DNA of 64,000 nt from Chamaesiphon sp. 336R_metabinner_41. Lineage in GTDB: Bacteria > Cyanobacteriota > Cyanobacteriia > Cyanobacteriales > Chamaesiphonaceae. Shown here piece after piece: positions 30,595 through 40,413 of the stretch. Location of the stretch: assembly GCA_025359915.1 (NCBI GenBank), contig JANYDE010000137.1, positions 1-64,000 of the forward strand, written 5' to 3'. The position numbers and the translations under genes are program-made. The stretch's first letter is position 1. The number at the start of each line of letters is the position of its first letter. The notes under the pieces were generated by a model, which was not told the origin of the DNA, searched no databases, and saw only the letters and a list, made by a program, of their open reading frames with translations.

Positions 30595-30618
30595 GGGATA
30601 GGGGATAGGGGATAGGGG
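30591..30618. repeat. Heptanucleotide repeat (ATAGGGG)x4 including the ppa stop codon
   Basis: Four exact units; first TAG is the ppa stop. Confidence 0.93.
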
Positions 30619-30727
30619 ATAGGTAATAGGTAATAGAGTTTATCCAATCTCCAATCCCCCACACTCCCACACTCCCACACTCCCACTCTCCCAATCCCCC
30701 ACTCTCCCAATCCCCCTTCCCCCCTCC

Positions 30728-31108
30728 ATGCACCGCACCTTATTGGCTGCAAAAATCCATAGTTGTACGATTACAGATGCTAACCTGCAATATATGGGTA
30801 GTATTAGTATCGATGAGCTGTTATTGACTGCTGTCGGTATAGTCCCCTACGAACAAGTGCAAGTAGTCAATATTAATAATGGCGAAAGATTTATCACTTA
30901 CGCGATTGCTGCTGCATCTGGTTCTGGATCGATCGAATTGAACGGTGCCGCCGCTAGGCTGGGTGTCAAAGGCGATAAATTGATTATCATGACCTACGCC
31001 CAATTTGATGACCTTGAAGCCCAAAATTACCGTCCTAGAGTAGTCCTGGTAGACGATCTCAACCATGTCACTGAAGTTAAATCGTATATTCCCACTGGCT
31101 TAGGCTAA
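30728..31108 (+). CDS. panD: Aspartate 1-decarboxylase
   Basis: [60 protein letters not shown]. Confidence 0.96.
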   Translation: MHRTLLAAKIHSCTITDANLQYMGSISIDELLLTAVGIVPYEQVQVVNINNGERFITYAIAAASGSGSIELNGAAARLGVKGDKLIIMTYAQFDDLEAQNYRPRVVLVDDLNHVTEVKSYIPTGLG

Positions 31109-31355
31109 TTGTTTCCCTCGCCTCTCAAATAGATATTGGCACGAGGATAGATCTCTGCTTTTCAAAAATAATTGCTAATAGTTGTCATTTGTCTCTCAGT
31201 ACTATATAGTATTTGAGTGGCATTAATGCATATCTTTATCAAAAACAACTTCTAATTGCCCATCAGTAGCTTTCGATAGCTCGATTCAGCAAAACCAAAA
31301 TTTTTCTTAGTCTAATTAGTAAACAGAATTATTATCAATAGTTGTAGCAATTTGC

Positions 31356-32027
31356 ATGAAGCAGCAAAAACGAATCAGATCGTTAACAGGTCACTTTCTC
31401 GGTTGGGGTGACGATTGTCAGCCACATCGTCGGATTAAATTATCGACCACAGATGGGGAGCAATTAATCAAAGTTGCCAAAAGCCTCCGTCCGCAAATTC
31501 AGGGTTGGCAACCAGGACTATGGTTGACATTGCTGGGTTCAGAACGAATAGATCGAGCAACAGGCGAGACCAAAATCAAAGTCAAACAGTTATTAACTCC
31601 ATCGCAGATTCATTCGCCTAATCTTCGCGAGAGCGGATCTCCCGCGACAATCAATATTCCGGTTGAATCCACCAAAATTCGAGTTTGTCAGGGTTCTAGT
31701 TGTCGCAGGCAGGGGAGCGATCAGATTTGTCGATCGATGCAAGCATATCTCAATCTAAATGATTTAACCGATCGAGTGCAGATAGAAACTGTCAAATGTT
31801 TACATCAATGTAAAGCCGCGCCACATGCAATCGTCACAAGTCCAGTTGGCGAAATATTACCAGGAAAAACTCACTACCGCCAACTCCAGCCTAGTCAGGT
31901 ACAATTAATTTTAGCTAAACACTTCCCAATTGCAGTAGCACCAAAACTAATTGGTTCCACTTTAATTGAAAAAATCAGTAATTATCTCCAACAACATCGA
32001 ATTCAGACAGCTACTCCCCTCTCTTAA
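31356..32027 (+). CDS. [2Fe-2S] thioredoxin-like ferredoxin protein
   Basis: IRVCQGSSCRRQGSDQICRSMQAYL...VKCLHQCKAAPHAIV four-Cys pattern. Confidence 0.82.
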   Translation: MKQQKRIRSLTGHFLGWGDDCQPHRRIKLSTTDGEQLIKVAKSLRPQIQGWQPGLWLTLLGSERIDRATGETKIKVKQLLTPSQIHSPNLRESGSPATINIPVESTKIRVCQGSSCRRQGSDQICRSMQAYLNLNDLTDRVQIETVKCLHQCKAAPHAIVTSPVGEILPGKTHYRQLQPSQVQLILAKHFPIAVAPKLIGSTLIEKISNYLQQHRIQTATPLS

Positions 32028-32042
32028 TTTTAACGACATATC

Positions 32043-32477
32043 ATGAAAGATTTAGACCAAGAAAAAGCGATCGATGTTCTTCGGATCATCATGGAAGTTG
32101 AGCTAGCTGGAGTCGTGCGATATACTCATTACGCCCTAATGGTGACAGGTCCGAACCGGATTCCAATCGTCGATTTCTTTAAAGCCCAGGCCACAGAATC
32201 ACTACTTCATGCCCAGCAAGTTGGAGAGATTTTAACCGGACTAGAAGGTCATCCATCGCTCCAAATCAGCCCGATGGAGGAAACTTATAAGCACTCAGTT
32301 AAAGACATCTTAGAAGAGAGTTTAGCTCACGAGAAAAATGCATTGCAAATGTACAAGAAGCTACTCGATATCGTCGAAGATGCGAGTGTTTATCTTGAAG
32401 AATTCGCTCGAACGATGATTGGTACTGAGGAATTGCATAATATCGAAATCAAAAAAATGCTACGCGATTTCAGCTAA
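32043..32477 (+). CDS. Bacterioferritin/ferritin-like protein
   Basis: IIMEVELAGVVRYTHYALMV, ATESLLHAQQVGE, ESLAHEKNALQMYKKLL, IGTEELHNIEIKKML. Confidence 0.85.
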   Translation: MKDLDQEKAIDVLRIIMEVELAGVVRYTHYALMVTGPNRIPIVDFFKAQATESLLHAQQVGEILTGLEGHPSLQISPMEETYKHSVKDILEESLAHEKNALQMYKKLLDIVEDASVYLEEFARTMIGTEELHNIEIKKMLRDFS

Positions 32478-32522
32478 CCCCCTGAGACACCTTATTCTCC
32501 ACTTCTTTTAGGAATCTGTATT

Positions 32523-34007
32523 TTGAAAAAACAACTAAACTGGCTGACAATTACCGCAAGTGGCCTGTTTGCCACCTTGTTACTAATCTCCGGTACTCAA
32601 GCAGCCGAATCTTTTGTCAATACATCTACTGACGTTAGTTCAGAACTATTGGCGAACCAGACACCTCACGATAGTTCAAATCAGCTCCTCGCTGCCAGGA
32701 AAAAGAAACGCCTCAAGCAAAAAATTAGGTCGAAAGCAAAAACAACTGCGACGGTGCCAACTACTGCGCCCTCGACAGAATTACCAACAGATCTCACCCA
32801 AACAAATCCAACCCCAGTCCCTCCAACTCCTCCAACTCCTCCAACTCCTCCAGTCCCAACAGGAATAGCTCCACCATCACCAGTAGAAGCACCTACAGCA
32901 CCCATAGAACCACCCAAAGCCGCAGCTCCGGCTCCGAATCAATTTTCATTAAATACAAAGCTGCAAGGACAAGTAATTTTTGGGGTTACGGGAACTGTTG
33001 CTGGTGACTACAGCCGCAACTCAGCATTTGGACATCGGACTCGACTTGAACTCAAAACTGATATCAATGGTGGTACACTCACTACCCGACTTCAAGCCGT
33101 AGGATTGGGACTATCAAATCAAAGCCCGAAAGTGGGTACTACTGCCGTCAGCACTCCTGAGGGTAGCTTATCCTGGACAGACGGCACAACTACGAATAGT
33201 ATCGGCGTTGATGCGCTTAAATATGAATTTGCACTCTCACCTCAAACACAGGTAGTCGTTGCCGCAAATGCTGGTGCGTCAGATGACTTTACCGATACTA
33301 TCAATCCTTATTTTGATGGTGATGGTGCTAGCGGCTCAATTTCTGCTTTTGGTAATCGTCCCTCGATTTACTATACAGTTCAGGGTGCTGGAGTCGGAAT
33401 TCGCCACAAGTTAAGTGAAAACACTGAACTCAGCGTAGGCTATCTAGCACGTAGCGGTAGCAATCCAACCGCAGGGAATGGCTTATTCGGCGGCGGTTAT
33501 GGTGCTCTAGCTCAACTTACCTTCAAAACTGGAGCAAATTCTAAAGTTGGTGTAACTTATACTCGCACGCTAAATTCTGACACTGGTACAGGCAGTATCA
33601 ATGCTAATCCGGCAACTGGAAGTGGAAATAGTAATAACTTCGGACTGCAAAGTTCTTTCCAACTAAGCCCTGAGTTTGCATTGGGTGGTTGGGCTGGTTA
33701 TACCCAAAACCAAGCTACTGGTGGCGACAGACAAATCTGGAACTGGGCGGTAACTGCGGCTGCGCCGGATTTCGGTGGCAAAGGTAATTTAGCCGGGTTA
33801 TTAGTCGGACAAGAGCCACGAGTAGCTTCTTCTGATAATGGCACTACCGATCCTAAATCTGGGCTACATATTGAAGGATTTTATCAAATGAAAGTCAATG
33901 ATAGTCTGAGCATTACACCAGGTATTATTTATCTGACGGCACCGAATCAGGCGACAAATAGCAATGGTGCGGTGATTGGTGTTTTACGAACTACTTTTAG
34001 TTTCTAA
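32523..34007 (+). CDS. Iron uptake porin-like beta-barrel protein with Pro-rich linker (TTG start)
   Basis: LNTKLQGQVIFGVTGT..., C-terminus SLSITPGIIYLTAPNQATNSNGAVIGVLRTTFSF parallels the porin ending at 14284. Confidence 0.87.
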   Translation: MKKQLNWLTITASGLFATLLLISGTQAAESFVNTSTDVSSELLANQTPHDSSNQLLAARKKKRLKQKIRSKAKTTATVPTTAPSTELPTDLTQTNPTPVPPTPPTPPTPPVPTGIAPPSPVEAPTAPIEPPKAAAPAPNQFSLNTKLQGQVIFGVTGTVAGDYSRNSAFGHRTRLELKTDINGGTLTTRLQAVGLGLSNQSPKVGTTAVSTPEGSLSWTDGTTTNSIGVDALKYEFALSPQTQVVVAANAGASDDFTDTINPYFDGDGASGSISAFGNRPSIYYTVQGAGVGIRHKLSENTELSVGYLARSGSNPTAGNGLFGGGYGALAQLTFKTGANSKVGVTYTRTLNSDTGTGSINANPATGSGNSNNFGLQSSFQLSPEFALGGWAGYTQNQATGGDRQIWNWAVTAAAPDFGGKGNLAGLLVGQEPRVASSDNGTTDPKSGLHIEGFYQMKVNDSLSITPGIIYLTAPNQATNSNGAVIGVLRTTFSF

Positions 34008-34119
34008 GGGATTAAGTAATTTTGCTATACTCAACATCCAAACTATACTTTTTATCAATAGTAGGATCGAAGAATAAAAGTCAGACTTTGTTGACTATTG
34101 TTGATAGATCTCAATATTT

Positions 34120-34626
34120 ATGCTCATAGCACTTTCTCTTTCAATTATCTCGGCTGGCGCAATTGTATTTTTTAGCCGTCGGCTATTGTGCTATTTACGT
34201 CATTTTCAAGAAGTTGATTATTGCAAAAAGAACTTTAAAAATTGGCTGCTAGAAAATGGAATCTATGACAAAAAAGGTAGTATGATTGCTGCTGGTGCAG
34301 CTTTATCGATCGAACTGACCAAGGAAAAAATATTGCTTTCTTTGCTAATTTCTGTGATTGCTTCTGCGGGACTAGTCTGGCTGAGTTTAGCCGAGAATGA
34401 CCCACGAAAGACTGGTTCATTCAAATTACAAGCAACTCAGAAATCAACCGGAATTTACAATATTGCCTTGGGTGTATATTCAATCTTGCTCGTAAGTTCT
34501 ATTCTATCTGTCTACCAACTGGGTGCTGATGACGATATTGCCTGTTACTGGCTGGTTGTGATTATTGCAATCCAATCTTCACCGATTTTACTCGTTCTTT
34601 CAAATAGCATTCACAAACGCATTTAG
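34120..34626 (+). CDS. Hypothetical membrane protein, tandem paralogue 1
   Basis: 168 aa, similar along its full length to the ORF at 34746 with no indels (shared [19 protein letters not shown]). Confidence 0.85.
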   Translation: MLIALSLSIISAGAIVFFSRRLLCYLRHFQEVDYCKKNFKNWLLENGIYDKKGSMIAAGAALSIELTKEKILLSLLISVIASAGLVWLSLAENDPRKTGSFKLQATQKSTGIYNIALGVYSILLVSSILSVYQLGADDDIACYWLVVIIAIQSSPILLVLSNSIHKRI

Positions 34627-34730
34627 CCGCCAGTCAACAATATGCCGTCATTGAGTCGTTGAGTGATGTATTTGTACCATCGAGACAGCGGATATCTTCA
34701 CCATTGATCTAGAAATTAAGAAATTATCTA
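34627..34730 (-). pseudogene. Decayed duplicate of the 3' end of the MoaD/ThiS-like gene
   Basis: gtgatgtatttgtaccatcgagacagcggatatcttcaccattgat parallels gtggtgtattagtaccatcgagaaagcggatatcttcgtcattgac inside the intact gene near 35299-35344. Confidence 0.8.
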
Positions 34731-34745
34731 AAGATATCAATCTTC

Positions 34746-35252
34746 ATGCTTATAGCTCTCACCCTAGCAATTATTTCCGTTGGTACTATTGTTTTCTTTG
34801 GTCATCGCCTCTTATGCTACATGCGACACTTTCAAGAGCTTTCGTACTCTAAGTATGATTTCAACGCTTTTGTCTTAGAGCATAGTATCTATGATAAAAA
34901 AGGCAGCTTGATCTCTGCAATCGCAGCTCTGATGATCGAGCTAACAAAGGAAAAAATAGTGCTTTCTTTGATAATTTCGACAATTACTTCTGCTGGGCTG
35001 ATCCTGATCACTAGATGGGAAAATGATCCGCTTGAAATTGGACCTTACCAGCTACAATCAACCCACAAAGCAAGGGGAATTTATAATATAGCGTTGACTG
35101 TGTACTCAATTTTTTTGACAGTTTCGCTTATTATAGTCTACCTAATTGGTGCTGATGATGACATTGCCTGTTACTGGCTCGTCGTCATCATTGCTATCCA
35201 ATCTACCCCAATTTGGCTATCTCTATCAAGTAGTATTTTTAAGCGAATCTAA
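34746..35252 (+). CDS. Hypothetical membrane protein, tandem paralogue 2
   Basis: 168 aa, paralogous to the ORF at 34120. Confidence 0.85.
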   Translation: MLIALTLAIISVGTIVFFGHRLLCYMRHFQELSYSKYDFNAFVLEHSIYDKKGSLISAIAALMIELTKEKIVLSLIISTITSAGLILITRWENDPLEIGPYQLQSTHKARGIYNIALTVYSIFLTVSLIIVYLIGADDDIACYWLVVIIAIQSTPIWLSLSSSIFKRI

Positions 35253-35524
35253 CCCCCAGCAACAGCCGGAACGATACTTACTTGGTCGCCATCACTGAGT
35301 GGTGTATTAGTACCATCGAGAAAGCGGATATCTTCGTCATTGACATAAAAGTTGAGAAAGCGTCGCAATTGACCGCTGTCATCACAGAGTCTAGCTTTGA
35401 TGCCAGGACAGATTACTTCGATCGCATCTAATAATTCAGCGATACTATTTCCTTCACAGTCAATTGTAGCTCGATCGCTAGTGAATTTTTGCAGTGCAGT
35501 TGGAACGAGGACTTTGACGGTCAT
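35249..35524 (-). CDS. MoaD/ThiS-family sulfur carrier protein
   Basis: Ubiquitin-like size and C-terminal ...[14 protein letters not shown] (di-glycine end). Confidence 0.88.
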   Translation of the reverse strand: MTVKVLVPTALQKFTSDRATIDCEGNSIAELLDAIEVICPGIKARLCDDSGQLRRFLNFYVNDEDIRFLDGTNTPLSDGDQVSIVPAVAGG

Positions 35525-35529
35525 TTTTG

Positions 35530-35569
35530 GAGTTGGGAGTTGGGAGTTGGGAGTTGGGAGTTGGGAGGA
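35530..35569. repeat. Heptanucleotide repeat (GAGTTGG)x5
   Basis: ggagttgggagttgggagttgggagttgggagttgggagg, immediately upstream of the MoaD-like start. Confidence 0.9.
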
Positions 35570-35637
35570 GATGCGGAGATCTACCCACCCCCCCCCTTCG
35601 GGTACCCCTCCAGGGAGGGGATTTTCTAGCCTAAAGC

Positions 35638-37017
35638 CTAAACTAACGTTTGTTGCCAGTCAAGGCGGTTTAGGGTCTGAGAACGCTCTAGGGCGCGTTC
35701 AAAGCTGTCTAATTTGGCTTCGATCGCAAAAGGCTCATTGATATAACCTTGGACTGATTCCTGGGTCTTTAAGCCGTTACCAGTGATGTAGACGACGGTG
35801 GTTTCATCGGGATGAATTTTACCCGCTTCGATCAGTTTTTTGAGGACGGCGACAGTAGTACCACCAGCGGTCTCGGTGAAGATACCTTCGGTTTCGGCGA
35901 GGAGTTTCATCCCTTCGATGATTTCGGCATCAGTGACAGATTCGATGTTTCCGTTGCTCTTGCGCGCGAGTTCGAGGGCGTAGATACCATCGGCTGGGTT
36001 GCCAATCGCGATCGATTTAGCGATCGTGTTAGGCTTGACTGGGACGACAAAATCACGACCTTCGGTGAATGCTTGAGCAATTGGTGAGCAGCCTTCAGCC
36101 TGCGCTCCACTAAACCTGACTGGTTTGTCTTCGACTAAGCCGATTTTGACAAATTCTTGGAAACCTTTATTAATCTTGGTAAATAGGGAACCAGATGCTA
36201 GCGGTGCGACGATATGATCTGGCAATTCCCAGCCGAGTTGTTCGGCGACTTCAAAACCGAGGGTTTTGGAGCCTTCGGAGTAGTAAGGGCGAAGATTGAT
36301 ATTCACAAATCCCCAACCATAGGTATTGGCGACTTCACAACACAAGCGGTTTACTTGGTCATAGTTACCTTGCACAGCCATTACCGTTGGGCCGTAAATT
36401 ACTGTACCTAACACTTTACCTGCTTCTAGGTCAGCAGGGATAAATACACAACAATCCAAGCCAGCATGAGCGGCGATGGCGGCGGTGGAGTTGGCTAAGT
36501 TGCCAGTACTCGCACAGGAGATAGTAGAGAAGCCAAATTCTTTCGCTTTGGACAGCGCAACTGATACTACCCGATCCTTGAAGCTCAAGGTAGGCATATT
36601 AACGGCATCATTTTTGATGTAGAGATTTTTGATGCCGAGGCGACGTGCTAGACGATTCGCTTTGAGTAATGGAGTCATTCCAGTGCCGACATCGACAATA
36701 TGCTCGTCGGGAACAGGAAGTAAATCTTTGTACCGCCAAATCGAGTTGGGGCCAGCTTTGATGCTTTCGCGAGTTACTTTAGTACGGAGGTAGTCATAGT
36801 CATACTGCACTTCCAATGGCCCAAAACACAGTTCGCAAATATGTGTCGCTTGAAGAGGGTACTCTTCTTTACATTCTTTGCAGACTAATCCTTTGGCGGC
36901 AGTAGTTCTGGTGCTGTTTAGGGTTGCTTGGGTCATGGTTGGATGTCGGTATGAATTTTGATATCCGTTAACTTGTTGAAAATAACGATAACACGACTCG
37001 ATCGACCCGTCAAACAT
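35638..37017 (-). CDS. thrC: Threonine synthase; likely start at [12 protein letters not shown]
   Basis: [75 protein letters not shown]. Confidence 0.94.
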   Translation of the reverse strand: MFDGSIESCYRYFQQVNGYQNSYRHPTMTQATLNSTRTTAAKGLVCKECKEEYPLQATHICELCFGPLEVQYDYDYLRTKVTRESIKAGPNSIWRYKDLLPVPDEHIVDVGTGMTPLLKANRLARRLGIKNLYIKNDAVNMPTLSFKDRVVSVALSKAKEFGFSTISCASTGNLANSTAAIAAHAGLDCCVFIPADLEAGKVLGTVIYGPTVMAVQGNYDQVNRLCCEVANTYGWGFVNINLRPYYSEGSKTLGFEVAEQLGWELPDHIVAPLASGSLFTKINKGFQEFVKIGLVEDKPVRFSGAQAEGCSPIAQAFTEGRDFVVPVKPNTIAKSIAIGNPADGIYALELARKSNGNIESVTDAEIIEGMKLLAETEGIFTETAGGTTVAVLKKLIEAGKIHPDETTVVYITGNGLKTQESVQGYINEPFAIEAKLDSFERALERSQTLNRLDWQQTLV

Positions 37018-37056
37018 ACCCGACTAATTTAGTCAGGTATGTTTGAAAACAAAATA

Positions 37057-37087
37057 TAGCCACGACTTCTTGGAGAAGTCGCGGCTA
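37057..37087. repeat. Palindrome related to the GATCCCCGACTTCT family
   Basis: tagccacgacttct-tgg-agaagtcgcggcta, one mismatch. Confidence 0.75.
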
Positions 37088-37120
37088 TTGAGATGCTTCC
37101 TTTAGCAGAAATTCCAAATT

Positions 37121-37327
37121 CAAACTCATTTCCACACGCCGTAGGGGCTGGTTTATGCTAGCCAGTATGGATTTGCAACAACAAATATCAACCAAAACCC
37201 GCCCAACCCCGCCAGCAACAATATTCAAACTCATTTCCACACGCCGTAGGGGCTGGTTTGTGCTAGCCAATATGGATTTGCAACAATAAATATCAACCAA
37301 AACCCGCCCAACCCCACCAACAACAAT
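37121..37327. repeat. Direct tandem duplication, 105-bp period, two units
   Basis: Units starting caaactcatttccacacgccgtaggggctggttt at 37121 and 37226, differing at a few positions. Confidence 0.93.
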
Positions 37328-37383
37328 CGAGAATCGGCAAAATATTTGGAATTTGGAATTATTGTTCCTTTGGTGCGTTACTA

Positions 37384-37458
37384 GTGGGTTTGGGCGGGTT
37401 TTGGTTGATATTTGTTGGTAAAAGCGACGACTTCTAGCATAAACCCGCCCCTACGGGT
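37384..37458. repeat. Inverted partial third copy of the 105-bp unit
   Basis: Reverse complement reads gtaggggcgggtttatgctag...accaacaaatatcaaccaaaacccgccc. Confidence 0.85.
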
Positions 37459-37467
37459 TCTTTTTGA

Positions 37468-38268
37468 TTAGTCTTCGCTCTGACGTTGACGCACATATCC
37501 GGCGATACCGCGCTGAGAATTTTTGATGAAGTCACAGATTTCGATGACTAATGGTGAGTCAAATTCAGTTTCTAATCTGGCTAAGGCTTCAGGAATGAGT
37601 AGGTTTGATTGATACAGAATTTTGAAAGCGCGTTTGAGCGTCAATCTTTCGGCTGAGGTGAATCCAGCGCGACGCAATCCCACGCTGTTTAATCCCATCA
37701 CTTTATTGAGCGTGGTACTCCGCGTCATGCAAAATGGGGGGATATCTTTATGCGCCGCAGAGCCTCCCGCCATCATTACCAATCGCCCGATTTTGGCAAA
37801 TTGATGAACTAAACAATTTCCACTTATAAATGCTCGATCTCCAACTTCGACGTAACCCGCTAATAGTGCGCCGTTGGCGACGATGACATCGTTACCGAGT
37901 TGGACATTGTGGGCGAGGTGACTGTATGCCATTAATAGACAGTTATTGCCGACAGTAGTTTTCGTACCTGCTTTGGTACCCCGATGAATGGTTACGCCTT
38001 CTCTGAGACTGCAATTATCACCGATTTTGACATAGCTCGGCTCATCCTTGAAGCCTACGTCTTGAGGAGTATCACCTAAGACGACATTACTATGAAGATG
38101 GCAATTTTGACCGATCGAAGTGTACGGTAACAGCGTGACATGAGCATCTAAAATACAATTATCGCCAATTTCTACATCATGTCGAATGTAGCAAAATGGA
38201 CCGATCGAGACATTAGTACCAATTTTAGCACCAGACTCGATCGCTGCTGTTGGATGGATCTGACTCAT
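37468..38268 (-). CDS. lpxA: UDP-N-acetylglucosamine acyltransferase; start likely MSQIHPTAAIESGAKIG
   Basis: Hexapeptide repeats, IHPTAAIESGAKIGTNVSIGPFCYI, GVTIHRGTKAG, MTRSTTLNKVMGLNSVGLRRAG. Confidence 0.95.
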   Translation of the reverse strand: MSQIHPTAAIESGAKIGTNVSIGPFCYIRHDVEIGDNCILDAHVTLLPYTSIGQNCHLHSNVVLGDTPQDVGFKDEPSYVKIGDNCSLREGVTIHRGTKAGTKTTVGNNCLLMAYSHLAHNVQLGNDVIVANGALLAGYVEVGDRAFISGNCLVHQFAKIGRLVMMAGGSAAHKDIPPFCMTRSTTLNKVMGLNSVGLRRAGFTSAERLTLKRAFKILYQSNLLIPEALARLETEFDSPLVIEICDFIKNSQRGIAGYVRQRQSED

Positions 38269-38272
38269 AAAA

Positions 38273-38746
38273 TTAGCGATTGCTAGCTTCGATTTCTTTG
38301 GAAGCGCGATAGGCATCTTTCATTCTGCCAAAGTTGATTTTAAACTCTGCTACACCGAGCAGACTACCCTTGCTATCCTCCTCCTCATCCCAACAGGAAG
38401 ACAAAATCCCATAAGTTAATCCCAATACACTCAAGCCCAAACAACCCATACTTGTCAGCAAGATTACTGTATTCGGAACTCTAAACCAGTGATTGATGAT
38501 CGCCAAATAACCGCCAATAAAGATCGACATACCCATGATCACCGGAATACCGCAGAATGCCAACACCCGCCGAATCATCCGTTGACTAACAACCTCAGGA
38601 ATAAAACCCGAACCCTGCTCCGTCATTGCTGGCGATGGAGTCTTGGGGTTAACAATTGGTGTTCCTTTTTTCGCGGCGGATTTCCGCTGCTTGTTGTTAT
38701 TTTTCGGTTCGAATGGTACTGATGGGCGGGGATTCTCAGCAGGCAT
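38273..38746 (-). CDS. PAM68-family (DUF3464) protein
   Basis: Two TM segments, VVSQRMIRRVLAFCGIPVIMGM, FGRMKDAYRASKEIEA; next to rpsO. Confidence 0.85.
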   Translation of the reverse strand: MPAENPRPSVPFEPKNNNKQRKSAAKKGTPIVNPKTPSPAMTEQGSGFIPEVVSQRMIRRVLAFCGIPVIMGMSIFIGGYLAIINHWFRVPNTVILLTSMGCLGLSVLGLTYGILSSCWDEEEDSKGSLLGVAEFKINFGRMKDAYRASKEIEASNR

Positions 38747-38865
38747 AATTATTCAGTTGTTGGCGATCGATTAAGTCTTGCGTATGAGCGTAAAATACTT
38801 TTAAGCTCCTAGCTACTAGTCACTACTTTTCAAGTCACTAGCCACTAGTTACTATTTTCCAGCCA

Positions 38866-39141
38866 CTATTTGACGCGACGAATACCGAGGCTATCAGCGA
38901 GATTTTGGTAACGTTGAACGCTTTCAGTGTTGATAAACGCCAATAAACGTTTGCGTTGTCCGATCATTTTCAATAAGCCTCGGCGAGAAGCATGATCGCT
39001 TTTGTTGGCTTTGAGGTGTTCGCTAAGACGATTGATTCTCTCAGTCAGCATCGCGACTTGAAGATCTGAGGAACCTGTATCGGTTGCGTGCAACTGATGC
39101 GCGGTCATGATTTCTTGTTTGCGTTCTTGAGTTAGGGTCAT
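38866..39141 (-). CDS. rpsO: 30S ribosomal protein S15
   Basis: HATDTGSSDLQVAMLTERINRLSEHLKANKSDHASRRGLLKMIGQRKRLLAFI. Confidence 0.97.
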   Translation of the reverse strand: MTLTQERKQEIMTAHQLHATDTGSSDLQVAMLTERINRLSEHLKANKSDHASRRGLLKMIGQRKRLLAFINTESVQRYQNLADSLGIRRVK

Positions 39142-39317
39142 GAATACTGGAAATTTTGATTAAATTTTGCAACTTACTATTTTAGCATTTACAGTTCGAT
39201 TTGACTAGAGTCTGCTAACGATTAGCGGCTCTCACACTCGATCATCCATTCACTAGTTCCCCAGTCTCTCAATCGCCGATTAAAATAGGGATACTGTAGG
39301 TCAGAATAAGGGAAAAT

Positions 39318-40409
39318 ATGTCAACATTGGCAGCGATCGGCGTTTTAGCAATATTAATTTTTGTACATGAGCTGGGACACTTTTTGGCAGCCAGATTACA
39401 GGGAATTTATGCCAATAAATTTTCGATCGGCTTTGGGCCAGTATTATTAAAGTATCAAGGTAAGCAGACCGAATACGCGCTCCGTGCGCTACCTTTGGGT
39501 GGTTTTGTTGGCTTTCCCGATGACGATCCTGAGAGCGATATTCCACCTACGGATCCTAATTTACTTAGCAATCGACCGATTCTCGATCGAGCAATTGTGA
39601 TCAGTGCAGGAGTAATTGCCAATCTAATTTTCGCTTATTTCTTGCTCGTAGTCCAGGTCAGCGTGACGGGATTCCAACAAATTGATTATCATCCTGGCGT
39701 AGTCGTCGCTGGAATAGCTGACAGTTTGAGTACTGCGGCTGGGAAAGCGGGAATTCAGGCTAATGACGCGATTTTGGCGGTGAATCAAGAGCGATTAGGC
39801 GATGGTAAACCCGCAATTGTCAAATTGATGGCGGAGATCCAAAATCATCCCAATCAACCAATTACCTTTGAGATCAAACGCGGTGAAAAGACATTAGATA
39901 TTCAAGTTACGCCGGATGCTACCGCTGATGGTAAAGGACAAATCGGTGTTAAACTTGTGCCCAACGCTGATGTAATTGTGACTCGATCTCTAAATATCGG
40001 TGATGCACTTGCCAAGGGAGCTACCGAATTTGAACGAGTTATCATACTTACCGTTCAAGGTTTAGCTCAACTAGTTACTAATTTTGGTGAAACTGCAACT
40101 CAAATTGCGGGACCGATTAAAATTGTTGAAATTGGCTCGAATATTGCCGCAACAAATATCGCTGGATTGCTCCAATTCGGCGCACTAATCAGCATCAACT
40201 TAGCTGTAATGAACACTCTACCATTACCTGCTTTAGATGGCGGTCAACTGGCATTTCTATTGATTGAAGGATTGCTCGGTAAACCGTTACCCATGAAACT
40301 GCAAGAAACTGTGATGCAAACTGGTTTATTTTTACTGCTAGGATTGGGGGTATTTCTGGTAATCCGCGACACTGCGAATCTTTCCAGTGTTCAACAATTC
40401 TTTAAGTAG
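39318..40409 (+). CDS. rseP: Site-2 protease RseP/MmpA-like
   Basis: FVHELGHFLAARLQGI, PDZ region, NTLPLPALDGGQLAFLLIE. Confidence 0.95.
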   Translation: MSTLAAIGVLAILIFVHELGHFLAARLQGIYANKFSIGFGPVLLKYQGKQTEYALRALPLGGFVGFPDDDPESDIPPTDPNLLSNRPILDRAIVISAGVIANLIFAYFLLVVQVSVTGFQQIDYHPGVVVAGIADSLSTAAGKAGIQANDAILAVNQERLGDGKPAIVKLMAEIQNHPNQPITFEIKRGEKTLDIQVTPDATADGKGQIGVKLVPNADVIVTRSLNIGDALAKGATEFERVIILTVQGLAQLVTNFGETATQIAGPIKIVEIGSNIAATNIAGLLQFGALISINLAVMNTLPLPALDGGQLAFLLIEGLLGKPLPMKLQETVMQTGLFLLLGLGVFLVIRDTANLSSVQQFFK

Positions 40410-40413
40410 ATAA

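Noticed and set aside
30551-30752. ORFs 30551-30733 and 30564-30752 (minus)
   Set aside because: Gly/Trp-rich translation of the ppa-panD spacer repeats.
35397-35741. 114-aa ORF on + strand
   Set aside because: Antisense to the moaD-like gene and thrC end, spans heptamer repeats.
37085-37300. 71-aa ORF with repeated VDIxCCKSILASxNQPLRRVEMSLN
   Set aside because: The peptide repeat is just translation of the 105-bp DNA duplication (105 is divisible by 3); intergenic.
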